Origin: DATBLE01 sp038248655
GTDB taxonomy: Bacteria; Actinomycetota; Thermoleophilia; Gaiellales; Gaiellaceae
Assembly: GCA_038248655.1 (NCBI GenBank)
Contig: JBBRXG010000003.1
Span: forward strand, 16,162 to 80,161
Length of the DNA stretch: 64,000 bases
Direction of reading: 5' to 3'
The notes beneath the pieces are model-generated. The model was not told where the DNA came from, did not search any database, and saw only the letters and a program-made list of their open reading frames with translations. A program made the translations under genes and the position numbers. Numbering within the stretch: position 1 is the stretch's first letter; each line of letters begins with the position of its first letter. Of the stretch, positions 24,515 to 32,481 are shown one piece after another.

Positions 24515-25606
24515 ATGGGACACAATCTCGAGGAGACGGCCCGCGCGCTCGTCGCGCCGGGCAAGGGGATCCTCGCCGCCGACGAGAGCGACGGCACGAT
24601 CAAGAAGCGTTTCGACTCGATCGGGGTCGACTCGACGGAGGAGACGCGGCGCGCGTACCGCGACCTGCTCTTCACCACCGAGGGCGCCGCCGACCACGTC
24701 AGCGGCGTGATCCTCTACGACGAGACGATCCGGCAGAGTGCGGCCGACGGCACGCCGTTCCCCCGGCTGCTTGAGCGCCAGGGGATCATTCCGGGGATCA
24801 AGGTCGACAAGGGTGCGAAGGAGCTCGCGAACGCGCCCGGCGAGAAGATCACGGAGGGCCTCGACGGCCTCCGCGAGCGGCTCGGCGAGTACCGGGAGCT
24901 CGGGGCCCGGTTCACGAAGTGGCGGGCGGTGATCACCATCGGCCCCCGGTCGCCGGAGGCGACCCGATCCGCGGGGCCGGGCGACGCGGGCTCCGGCGGC
25001 GACGCTTCCAGGCACGCGATCCCCAGCGAGTACTGCCTGTGGACGAACGCCCACGCGCTCGCCCGGTACGCCGCCCTCTCCCAGGAGGCGGGCCTGGTGC
25101 CGATCGTCGAGCCCGAGGTGCTGATGGACGGCGACCACTCGCTCGAGACGAGCTTCGACGTCACCTCGCGGACGCTGCACGCCGTGTTCACCGAGCTCCG
25201 CGACCAGCGGGTCCAGCTCGAGCAGATGCTGCTGAAGCCGAACATGGTCCTGTCGGGTTACGAGGCGTCGCAGCGGGACGGGGTGCAGGAGGTCGCGGAG
25301 GCGACCGTCCGCTGCTTCCGCCGCCACGTGCCGGCCGCGGTCCCGGGGATCGTGTTCCTCTCCGGCGGCCAGACCGACGAGGACGCGACCGCCCACCTGA
25401 ATGCGGTGAACGCCACGGGCCCGCGCCCCTGGGAGCTGTCGTTCTCGTACGGTCGGGCGCTCCAGGCCCCGGCCCTGAAGGCGTGGGCCGGCCAGGCTGC
25501 GAACGTCGCCGCCGGCCAGGCCGCCTACCTCCACCGCGCGACGATGAACGGGCTCGCCCGGTCGGGGTCGTACTCGCCGGACCTGGAGACGAAGGTCGCC
25601 GCGTAG
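24515..25606 (+). CDS. Fructose-bisphosphate aldolase, class I
   Basis: 363 residues. Class I (Schiff-base) motifs: APGKGILAADES near the N-terminus, KWRAVI, VEPEVLMDGDH, LLKPNMVLSGYE with the active-site Lys and FLSGGQTDEDATAHLNA. It cleaves fructose-1,6-bisphosphate in glycolysis. An insertion of about 20 residues rich in Gly/Ala/Ser (SPEATRSAGPGDAGSGGDAS) sits between KWRAVITIG and the ANAHALARY-like helix. The Shine-Dalgarno GAGGAGGA lies 5 nt before ATG. GATAAT near 24477 could be a -10. It converges with the glpX gene, so glycolytic and gluconeogenic enzymes lie side by side. Confidence 0.92.
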   Translation: MGHNLEETARALVAPGKGILAADESDGTIKKRFDSIGVDSTEETRRAYRDLLFTTEGAADHVSGVILYDETIRQSAADGTPFPRLLERQGIIPGIKVDKGAKELANAPGEKITEGLDGLRERLGEYRELGARFTKWRAVITIGPRSPEATRSAGPGDAGSGGDASRHAIPSEYCLWTNAHALARYAALSQEAGLVPIVEPEVLMDGDHSLETSFDVTSRTLHAVFTELRDQRVQLEQMLLKPNMVLSGYEASQRDGVQEVAEATVRCFRRHVPAAVPGIVFLSGGQTDEDATAHLNAVNATGPRPWELSFSYGRALQAPALKAWAGQAANVAAGQAAYLHRATMNGLARSGSYSPDLETKVAA

Positions 25607-25639
25607 CGCTCGAGCAGCCCTTGGAACGGATGGGCGCCC

Positions 25640-26626
25640 TCAGCTGTAGCGCGCGCCCGTGAGCTCTGCCAGCTTGGCCAGGCTGTGCTCGGCGCGCACG
25701 CGCCGGATCGTCCCCGAGCGTGAGCGCATCACGATCGACTCGGTCACCGAGACGCCTCCCGCCAATCGCACGCCGCGGAGGAGCGCCCCGTCCGTCACAC
25801 CGGTGGCGGCGATGAACAGGTCGGCGCCGGAGACGAGGTCGTCGGCGGTCAACACGCGGTCGACGTCGTAGCCCGCGTCGACCAGCTGCCGTCGCTCGTC
25901 CCGGTCACGCGGCCACAGTCGCCCCTGCATCGCCCCGCCGATGCACTTGATCGCCGCGGCGGAGATCACCCCTTCCGGGGTACCGCCGATGCCCATCACG
26001 AGGTCGACGCCGGTTCCCTCCCGGGCGGCCGCGATCGCCGGCGCGACGTCGCCGTCCGTGATCAGGCGGACATTCGCACCCACATCGCGCAGCTCGGCGA
26101 TCAGCGACTCGTGCCGGTCCCGGTCGAGGACGACGACGGCGACGTCCCGGGGCGCGATCCCCTTGGCCTCGGCAACCCGGCGGACGTTCTCGGCCGGCGA
26201 CTGTCGGATATCGATCGCGTCGGCCGCGGCCGCACCGACCGCGATCTTGTCCATGTACACGGCCGCCCCCGGGGAGAACATCGTTCCGCGCTCGGCGACG
26301 GCGATCACGGCGATCGCGTTCGGCGCGCCGTTCGCTGTCAGGCGCGTGCCTTCGAGCGGGTCGACCGCCACGTCGACCGCCGGCCCCTCCCCGCTCCCGA
26401 CCTCCTCGCCGTTGAAGAGCATCGGTGCCTGGTCCTTCTCCCCCTCGCCGATCACGACCACGCCGTCCATCGCGACCGTGTCGAGCATCAGCCGCATCGC
26501 GTCGACTGCGGCCTGGTCGGCCGCCTCCTTGTCTCCCCGACCGACCCACCGTGCCGCCCCCATCGCCGCGGCCTCGGTCACCCGCACGAGCTCGAGCGCC
26601 AGGTTCCGGTCCGGGGGGAGGCTCAC
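25640..26626 (-). CDS. glpX: Fructose-1,6-bisphosphatase class II (GlpX)
   Basis: 328 residues. Metal and substrate motifs: VVIGEGEKDQAPML (about 58-71), DVAVDPLEGTRLTA (about 84-97), GIGGTPEGVISAAA and the C-terminal TGVTDGALLRGV. It dephosphorylates FBP in gluconeogenesis. The GTG start has TAGGAT exactly 6 nt upstream (26638-26633), a leaderless layout. It converges with the aldolase gene, 33 nt apart. Confidence 0.93.
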   Translation of the reverse strand: MSLPPDRNLALELVRVTEAAAMGAARWVGRGDKEAADQAAVDAMRLMLDTVAMDGVVVIGEGEKDQAPMLFNGEEVGSGEGPAVDVAVDPLEGTRLTANGAPNAIAVIAVAERGTMFSPGAAVYMDKIAVGAAAADAIDIRQSPAENVRRVAEAKGIAPRDVAVVVLDRDRHESLIAELRDVGANVRLITDGDVAPAIAAAREGTGVDLVMGIGGTPEGVISAAAIKCIGGAMQGRLWPRDRDERRQLVDAGYDVDRVLTADDLVSGADLFIAATGVTDGALLRGVRLAGGVSVTESIVMRSRSGTIRRVRAEHSLAKLAELTGARYS

Positions 26627-26684
26627 GGGGCAATCCTAGAGCGGGCGGGAGCTCGGCGCCCGCGCCGCCGCCCGCGCGAGCCGT

Positions 26685-28202
26685 CTACATGCGCTCGGGC
26701 GCCTCGACGCCGACGAGTCCGAGCGCGGTCGCGATCACCGTCTGCGTCGTCCGGGCGAGATCGCGGCGAAACGGCACCACCTCGTCGGCGGAGATCACAC
26801 GGTTGTGGTGGTAGAAGCGGTGAAAGTCGTCGGCAACCCGGATCGCGTACACCGTCAGCATGTGCGGCGCGCGGCGTTCGGCCGCCTCGGACGCGACCTG
26901 CGGGAACTCGAGCAGCCGCTTGACGAGCTCCCGCTCCTGCTCGCCCAGCTCGGGATCGGCGGCAGCGACGGGGAGCCCGGCGGCGTTCCGCATGATCCCG
27001 GCGATCCGGGCGTGGGCGTACTGGACGTAGTAGACCGGGTTCTTCTCGGTCCGCTCGGCCGCCAGGGCGACGTCGATCTCGATCGTCTGGTCCGGGCTTC
27101 GGTTGACGAGGTGCCAGCGGGCGGCGTCGACTCCGATCTCGTCCATGAACTCGTCGAGGAAGACGACGTCGCCGCGGCGCTTGGACATCTTCGTCTGCTC
27201 CCCGGCCCGGGTGAGATGCACGAGCTGGTACAGGAGCACCTCGACGCGCTCCGGGTCGTACCCGAGCATGCGCGCGATCGCCGCGTACCAGTTTCGTGTC
27301 CCGTGATGGTCGGCCCCGACCACGTAGATCGCCCGGTCGAAGCCCCGCTCGAGCTTGTCGACGAGGTAGACGACGTCGGCGGCCCTGTAGGTCGGCCCGC
27401 GGCCGCCGGAGCGGATCAGGACGCGGTCGTCGTCGTCTCCGTAGGCGGACGAGCGGGCCCAGACCGCCCCCTCGCGTTCGTAGGTGTCGAGCTGTGGAAG
27501 CAGTTCGGGCAGCCGCTCGGCCAGCTCGCTCTGGCGGGCCCACGAGTCGAAGTGGATGCGGAAGCGCTCCAGTGTCCGCTCGATCCGCCGGAGCATCGGT
27601 GGGATCGGATCCCCGGTGGTCGCCGCCAGCTCGCGGACGTAGCTGCCGCGGTATCCGTCCTCGGGCGGCTCCTCCCCGCGGCGCACGGCCTCGACCGACT
27701 CGCGGAACTTCTCCATCTGAGCGCCGGCGTCGTTGTAGTAGTACTCCCGCTCGACCCCGTCGCCGGCGAAGGCGAGCAGGCGGGCGACGGAGTCGCCGAT
27801 CGCGCCGTTCCGGGCCGCCGAGACGACGATCGGGCCGGTCGGGTTCGCCGAGACCATCTCGACCTGCACCTGCTCCTGCACGGAAGCGGAGCCGGCCCCG
27901 TAGCGGTCTCCGGCCCGGAGCATCTCTCCGACGGCGTCGCGATACCAGTCGGGCGCAAGCACCACGTTGACGAAGCCGGGCCCGGCAACCTCGGCCCGTT
28001 CGACGTCGGGCAGGTCGGAGGCGGCCGCTGCGAGCCCGGAAGCGAGCTCGTGGGGCGGCACCCCCCGTGCGGGCGCGGCCTTCAGCGCGGCGCTCGTCGC
28101 GTAGTCGCCGTGGGCGGCGTCGGCCGGCCGCTCGAGCTCGACGACGGCGCCGGCGGCCTCCGAGAGGACGGCCTCCAGACGGGAGATCGGGCTAGCCCGC
28201 AA
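26685..28202 (-). CDS. argS: Arginyl-tRNA synthetase, non-canonical HIGH motif
   Basis: 505 residues. Seen: an N-terminal Add-1-like domain, the class I Rossmann core, KMSKR as TKMSKRRGD, and the anticodon-binding domain with YVQYAHARI and the C-terminal LGLVGVEAPERM. The HIGH motif, expected as PTGPLHVGH, reads NPTGPIVVSAARNG, so both His are absent. TTG at 28202 is the only usable start that does not extend deep into the upstream gene; it overlaps the channel gene by 11 nt. It charges tRNA-Arg. Whether a second, canonical ArgRS exists elsewhere is unknown. Confidence 0.88.
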   Translation of the reverse strand: MRASPISRLEAVLSEAAGAVVELERPADAAHGDYATSAALKAAPARGVPPHELASGLAAAASDLPDVERAEVAGPGFVNVVLAPDWYRDAVGEMLRAGDRYGAGSASVQEQVQVEMVSANPTGPIVVSAARNGAIGDSVARLLAFAGDGVEREYYYNDAGAQMEKFRESVEAVRRGEEPPEDGYRGSYVRELAATTGDPIPPMLRRIERTLERFRIHFDSWARQSELAERLPELLPQLDTYEREGAVWARSSAYGDDDDRVLIRSGGRGPTYRAADVVYLVDKLERGFDRAIYVVGADHHGTRNWYAAIARMLGYDPERVEVLLYQLVHLTRAGEQTKMSKRRGDVVFLDEFMDEIGVDAARWHLVNRSPDQTIEIDVALAAERTEKNPVYYVQYAHARIAGIMRNAAGLPVAAADPELGEQERELVKRLLEFPQVASEAAERRAPHMLTVYAIRVADDFHRFYHHNRVISADEVVPFRRDLARTTQTVIATALGLVGVEAPERM

Positions 28203-29289
28203 CGGCCTCGCCCCCGGCACCGGCAGCGCCGGTGCCGGTGCCGTCCCGCCGGGCGACAGCGGCTTTGCCGCCGTCGCTTCCGGCGGACGGCGCAAAGAGC
28301 TCCTCGAGCGCCTGCAGCTCCTCCGCGGTGCCGACGGCGATCAGCATGTCTCCGGGATCGAGCTGGGCGTCCGGATTCGGTGTCGTATCGAACGTCCCGT
28401 CCAGCTTGCGCAGGGCGACGATCAGCGCCCCCGTCTCGTGACGGATGCGCGACTCGCCGATCGTGCGCCCGGCCTGGGGGCAGTCCTCGGTCACCTCGAT
28501 CTCCTCAAAGCGCAGGTCGGGCCCGCCGTGGCGCGAGACGATGTCGAGGAACGCCGAGACGGTGGGCTTCAGCATCAGCTTGGCGATCTCCTGGCCGGCC
28601 GACGCGTACGGCTGGACGACGCGGGTCGCTCCGGCGCGCAGCATCTTCGACGCCGCGTCCTCGGTCGAGGCCCGGGCGACGATCGTCAGGTCGGGCCGTT
28701 CGGAGCGGGCCGAGACCGTGATGTACAGGTTGTCGACGTCCGAGTCGGACGAGGCGACGAGCCCGCGCGCGCGCGCCAGCCCGGCCTCCGCGAGGTCGGC
28801 GTCGTTCGTGCCGGTGCCGTCGATGTAGGGGACGTTCTCCGCCCGCGCGATCGCGAGCGATTCGGGATTGAAGTCGAGGACGACGAACGGCACCCCGGCG
28901 TCGCGGAACTCGTCGGCGACCTCGCGGCCGACACGGCCGTAGCCGCAGATGATGTAGTGGTCGCTGATCCGGTCGATCATCCGGCGCCTCCTCCGGTCGG
29001 ACAATGCTCCCGTGAGCACGCCGTGAGCGATCAGCTCGACGAGCGCGCTCGCCAGGTAGCCGTAGATTGCCATCCCGGCGAGGATCAGCACGATCGTGAC
29101 CACCTCGCCGCCCTTCCCCTGCGGCTTCGTGTCGATCCCGGTCAGCGAGACGGTCACGGTTGCCCGGTAGAACGCCTCGAGCGCGGTCTCGTGCAGGACG
29201 AGCGCGAAGGCCAGCGCCCCACCGCCGAGCACGCTGACGAACGCGCCCATCGCCAGCTTGAAATGGCGCAGGTTGTAGGGCGTATCCAC
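28192..29289 (-). CDS. Potassium channel-like protein with RCK (TrkA) domains
   Basis: 365 residues. TM1 (about 13-32), a pore-like loop, TM2 (about 67-88), then a RCK_N Rossmann domain (DHYIICGYGRVGREVADEF) and a RCK_C domain ending before residue 340. The tail is Gly/Ala-rich. The selectivity filter, normally TVGYG, reads TVSLTGIDT, so ion selectivity is uncertain. GTG at 29289 is chosen because GATACT sits 6 nt upstream and longer readings cross the divergent gene's start. Confidence 0.8.
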   Translation of the reverse strand: MDTPYNLRHFKLAMGAFVSVLGGGALAFALVLHETALEAFYRATVTVSLTGIDTKPQGKGGEVVTIVLILAGMAIYGYLASALVELIAHGVLTGALSDRRRRRMIDRISDHYIICGYGRVGREVADEFRDAGVPFVVLDFNPESLAIARAENVPYIDGTGTNDADLAEAGLARARGLVASSDSDVDNLYITVSARSERPDLTIVARASTEDAASKMLRAGATRVVQPYASAGQEIAKLMLKPTVSAFLDIVSRHGGPDLRFEEIEVTEDCPQAGRTIGESRIRHETGALIVALRKLDGTFDTTPNPDAQLDPGDMLIAVGTAEELQALEELFAPSAGSDGGKAAVARRDGTGTGAAGAGGEAVAG

Positions 29290-29294
29290 GTCAG

Positions 29295-29301
29295 TAGTAT
29301 C
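29295..29301. promoter_or_regulatory. Overlapping divergent -10 elements (channel / DUF3467)
   Basis: The plus strand TAGTAT (29295-29300) is 8 nt from GTG 29309. The minus strand GATACT (29301-29296) is 6 nt from GTG 29289. Only 19 bp separate the two start codons, so both mRNAs would be leaderless and the promoters must overlap. Confidence 0.5.
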
Positions 29302-29308
29302 CGTGGCG

Positions 29309-29608
29309 GTGGAAGGCGAGGACCAGAGCCAGGAGCGCCAGCTCAACATTCACGTCGAGCCGCAGTTTCTCGGCGGGTACTACGCGAATTTCGCGAACGT
29401 CAGCTTCTCCGACTACGAGTTCACGATCACCTTCGCCCGGATCGACCACGAGGTCGAGGAGGGGGACATCCCCGGCGTCGTCGTCTCGCGCGTGAACCTG
29501 TCGACGCGGTTCATGAAGGAGCTGCTCGACGCGATGCAGGACGCATGGTCGAAGTACTCGGCGCGCGAGGGGATCCGGAACCTGCCCGAGACCCCGCCCC
29601 AGCCCTAG
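29309..29608 (+). CDS. DUF3467 protein
   Basis: 99 residues, single DUF3467 domain: LNIHVEPQFLGGYYANFANV, FSDYEFTITFARID, VVSRVNLSTRFMKELLDAM. The fold is small and beta-rich, and function is unknown. A GTG two codons upstream (29303) would also read in frame, but only 29309 leaves proper spacing from the -10-like TAGTAT. It is divergent from the channel gene. Confidence 0.8.
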   Translation: MEGEDQSQERQLNIHVEPQFLGGYYANFANVSFSDYEFTITFARIDHEVEEGDIPGVVVSRVNLSTRFMKELLDAMQDAWSKYSAREGIRNLPETPPQP

Positions 29609-30837
29609 CGAGCGACGTTCCGGGCCTGCCAGGCCCGGACCATGCCGATCCGCTGCATCAGGGTCGGATGGTCGTCGAACCAGAGGTACGCCCAGGTCGG
29701 CGGATCCGGATCGCCGAGGCTCGTCCGGGCGAAGTCCTGGAAGAGCGCCTGGCCGGCCCGCGGATCGCGGGTGGTCTGGAGCGCGGTCCAGTCGGCCTCC
29801 TGCTCGAGGTGACGTGTGATCGCCGCCTGGAGCGGAGTCGCGAGGGTGTTCAGCAGCACGAGGACGAGCAGTGCAAGCGGCACCGCCTCGGGGGTGCGCA
29901 GCCCGGCCCGCCTGCGCGTCGCCCGCGCGATCACGTATGCACCCGGGAACGCGAACAGCGCGTACCAGGCGATCCCCTTGACCAGATGCTCGCGCGCCTG
30001 ATGGCCGAATTCGTGTGCGAGCACGAACAGCACCTCGGCGTCGGAGAAGCGGCCGTCGAGGAGCGTGTCCCAGAGGAAGACCTTTCGCGTCGGCCCGAAA
30101 CCGGTCGTGAACGCGTTCGCCGCGCTGGTCTCACCGTGCACGTCCTGCACCCGGACCGGAATCCCGCCGACGCCCGCTCGCTCCGCCAGTCGCTCCGCGC
30201 GCTCGGCGAGCACGGGCCGCTCGCTCCGGAGCGACCTGGTGCCGGTGACGAGGTACGGCGAGATGAAGGAGAAGAGCGCGAACAGAACGACGAAGAACGC
30301 CGCTCCCGGGATCCACCAGCGATCGCCGACGAGCCTCGCCAGGCCCATCACGACGAGCACGGCCAGGCAGAGGAAGACGAACTCGACGCCGAGCGCCACC
30401 CAGCCGCCGAAGATCGCCGTCGCGTAGCCGCCGTGAGCGACCCCGTGGCGGCGCTCCCACCACAGGGCCGCGATCTGGAACGGGAGCCCGACGAGCCAGA
30501 CGAGCGCGAAGCCGAGCATCGCGAGCAGCATCCCCGAGCCGATCGGACCGGCCGCCGAGTCGCGCAGGAAGCGCCTTCCCCAGCGCGCGTAGCCGACGAA
30601 GACGACGATCGTCACCACGGCGGAGATCAGCGAGTCGACCCGGAGGAACCGCTCGTATCGATCGCCTGCGCGGAGCAGGCTCTCGGTGAAGAAGTCGCGG
30701 CCGCGAAGTCCGTCGATGTGCAGGTTGCCGGGCACGTGCGTCGAGTGCCAGAGGAAGAACGCGGCTGCAGCCCAGGCTCCGGCGAGCGTCGCTAAGGTTG
30801 CGAGCCGCAGCGGGAGGCCCATGCGCGTCGCAGTCAT
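29605..30837 (-). CDS. M48-family membrane metalloprotease (CAAX protease-like)
   Basis: 410 residues. About seven membrane segments with HEFGH (H275, E276, H279) and the third ligand Glu in HLEQEADW (about 343). This is the Ste24/M48 layout: an N-terminal TM block, a loop (GIPVRVQDVHGETSAANAFT) and a catalytic helix inside the membrane. It likely cleaves membrane or exported substrates. The ATG at 30837 is preferred; another at 30822 overlaps the divergent gene's ATG in the same CATG. Confidence 0.88.
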   Translation of the reverse strand: MTATRMGLPLRLATLATLAGAWAAAAFFLWHSTHVPGNLHIDGLRGRDFFTESLLRAGDRYERFLRVDSLISAVVTIVVFVGYARWGRRFLRDSAAGPIGSGMLLAMLGFALVWLVGLPFQIAALWWERRHGVAHGGYATAIFGGWVALGVEFVFLCLAVLVVMGLARLVGDRWWIPGAAFFVVLFALFSFISPYLVTGTRSLRSERPVLAERAERLAERAGVGGIPVRVQDVHGETSAANAFTTGFGPTRKVFLWDTLLDGRFSDAEVLFVLAHEFGHQAREHLVKGIAWYALFAFPGAYVIARATRRRAGLRTPEAVPLALLVLVLLNTLATPLQAAITRHLEQEADWTALQTTRDPRAGQALFQDFARTSLGDPDPPTWAYLWFDDHPTLMQRIGMVRAWQARNVAR

Positions 30838-31546
30838 CTCCGATATCCACGCTAACCTGCACGCGCTCGAGGCGGTGAGCGAGGCGATCGAGGCCGCCGC
30901 CCCCGATGCGATCTGGTGCCTCGGCGACGTGGTCGGCTACGGTCCGATGCCGACCGAATGCTGTGCCTGGGCGGCAGACCGGACGCGCATCTGCCTCGTC
31001 GGCAATCACGACCTCGGCGTGCTGGGCACGCTCGACCTCGAGGACTTCTCGCCGGATGCGGCGACGGTCGCGCGCTGGACACGCGAGCGCCTCGACCCGG
31101 GGGCCCGGTCGTACCTCGACCGCCTCGGCTCGAAGGCGGCGTGTGACGGCGTCGGCCTGTACCACGGGAGCCCGCGCGATCCGGTCTGGGAGTACGTGCT
31201 GACGTGGGAGGCGGCACGCGACGCGATCCGCGACTCGGGAACCGACGTCACTCTCGTCGGCCACAGCCACGTGCCGCTCGCGATCGTCGACGGACGGGGC
31301 TCGATCGGCGGCCACGCCGCCGGGGGAACCGAGGTCGATCTCGCCGCCGGCCGCTGGCTGCTCAACCCCGGCTCGGTCGGCCAGCCGCGCGACGGAGATC
31401 CCGCTGCGGCGTGGCTCCTGCTCGACCTCGACGCCGGGCGCGCAGCGTTTCGGCGGGTGGCCTACGACGTCGCTCGAACCAAGGCTGAGATCAGGGAGCA
31501 GGGACTACCCGATGCGCTCGCGGAACGCCTTGCGCACGGCGTGTAG
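30821..31546 (+). CDS. Metallophosphoesterase (YfcE/MJ0936-like)
   Basis: 241 residues. Calcineurin-like motifs in order: SDIHANLHAL (D8, H10), LGDVVGYGP, VGNHD, YHGSP, VGHSHVP and NPGSVGQPRDG. Soluble, with a binuclear metal site, hydrolysing a phosphomono- or diester. GGGAGG lies 5 nt before the ATG. Its 3' end overlaps the lipoprotein gene by 35 nt. Confidence 0.88.
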   Translation: MRVAVISDIHANLHALEAVSEAIEAAAPDAIWCLGDVVGYGPMPTECCAWAADRTRICLVGNHDLGVLGTLDLEDFSPDAATVARWTRERLDPGARSYLDRLGSKAACDGVGLYHGSPRDPVWEYVLTWEAARDAIRDSGTDVTLVGHSHVPLAIVDGRGSIGGHAAGGTEVDLAAGRWLLNPGSVGQPRDGDPAAAWLLLDLDAGRAAFRRVAYDVARTKAEIREQGLPDALAERLAHGV

Positions 31547-31823
31547 CGCCGCCCTCGTGCTCGCTGCCCTGGCCGGCTGCGGCGGGAGCGCAAACGACGA
31601 GCGTCTGCCCGTGCTCGCCGCTCTGCGCATCGGGGCACTCGCCCGCGGCGTCGCCGCCGGACGCGGCTGCGGAGCGCCGCTCGTCTCGGCGGTGGTCGCC
31701 GCAGTTAACCGCGGCGAGGTGCCGCCCGGCCTGCAGGAGCGGCTCCTCTCCGACTCCAACCGCGTGGCGTCGACCTGCTCGAGGCCGCTGGCCCGCGCGC
31801 TGTCCGACCGCCTGCGGCCCTAG
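31512..31823 (+). CDS. Small lipoprotein, function unknown
   Basis: 103 residues. Signal peptide MRSRNALRTACSAALVLAAL followed by the lipobox LAGC (Cys about 23), then a mature helical domain with three more Cys (GRGCGAPL, ASTCSRPL). It begins inside the phosphoesterase gene in another frame and ends 4 nt inside the convergent sigma gene. No relatives are recognised. Confidence 0.6.
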   Translation: MRSRNALRTACSAALVLAALAGCGGSANDERLPVLAALRIGALARGVAAGRGCGAPLVSAVVAAVNRGEVPPGLQERLLSDSNRVASTCSRPLARALSDRLRP

Positions 31824-32416
31824 CCGGCGGTCTCTACATCGGCCTCGACCGGCTTCGGCCGGCTGCCGAACGTGATCCCCTCGCGAGCGAGGGCGAGGGC
31901 GACCTCTTCGCGCGCCTTGTAGATGCGCCACTTGACGGTCGCGAGCGTGACCTCCAGCGAGTCGGCGATCTCCGTGTACGAGAGCCCGGTGACGTCGCGG
32001 AGGAGAAGCGCCATCTTCAGGTCGACGGACAGGGCGTCGATCGCGCGCCACAACGCGTCGACCGTCTCGCCGCGCTCGTACGGCGCGTCGAGCACCTCGA
32101 GGGGCGCGATGTCGTCGAGCGCGACCAGGTGCCGCGGCCGGCGCTCGCTCGCGCGCAGCTCGTCGAGGACGCGGTTCTTGGTCACCTGGAAGAGCCAGGT
32201 CGTGAACTTGCACCGCAGCGAGAACCTCGGCAGCCCCTGGTAGACGCGCAGGAACACCTCCTGGGTCAGGTCCTCGGCCAGCGACCGGTCTCCGACGAGG
32301 CGGAGGACGTAGTTGTAGACCGGCGTCTCGTACGCCCGTACGATCAGCGAGAACGCCCGCTCGTCACCCCGCTGGGCCTTCCGCAGCACCCCGAGATCAG
32401 GTTGCATCAGTGACAA
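31820..32416 (-). CDS. ECF-type RNA polymerase sigma factor
   Basis: 198 residues. Region 2: AFSLIVRAYETPVYNYVLRL, EDLTQEVFLRVYQGLPRF, KFTTWLFQVTKNRVLDEL. Region 4: VDLKMALLLRDVTGLSYTEI, ADSLEVTLATVKWRIYKARE. No anti-sigma gene is adjacent, unlike the first ECF. The start is TTG at 32416 or ATG at 32407; TATACT (32431-32426) lies upstream with a weak TTCAGG -35 17 nt further. Confidence 0.9.
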   Translation of the reverse strand: MSLMQPDLGVLRKAQRGDERAFSLIVRAYETPVYNYVLRLVGDRSLAEDLTQEVFLRVYQGLPRFSLRCKFTTWLFQVTKNRVLDELRASERRPRHLVALDDIAPLEVLDAPYERGETVDALWRAIDALSVDLKMALLLRDVTGLSYTEIADSLEVTLATVKWRIYKAREEVALALAREGITFGSRPKPVEADVETAG

Positions 32417-32425
32417 GGCGGGCGG

Positions 32426-32454
32426 AGTATAGCCCCGCCAGCCGAATCCTGAAC
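32426..32454 (-). promoter_or_regulatory. Candidate promoter of the second ECF sigma gene
   Basis: -10 TATACT at 32431-32426 (5 of 6 to consensus) and TTCAGG at 32454-32449, 17-bp spacer. The -35 is weak. The distance to the TTG start is 9 nt, so the leader would be very short. Confidence 0.4.
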
Positions 32455-32481
32455 CTCCGCGCGGGAGGGTTTACGAAAGGC

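Noticed and set aside
28438..30795. A 785-codon open frame opposite the channel and M48 genes
   Set aside because: Antisense shadow; no conserved segments.
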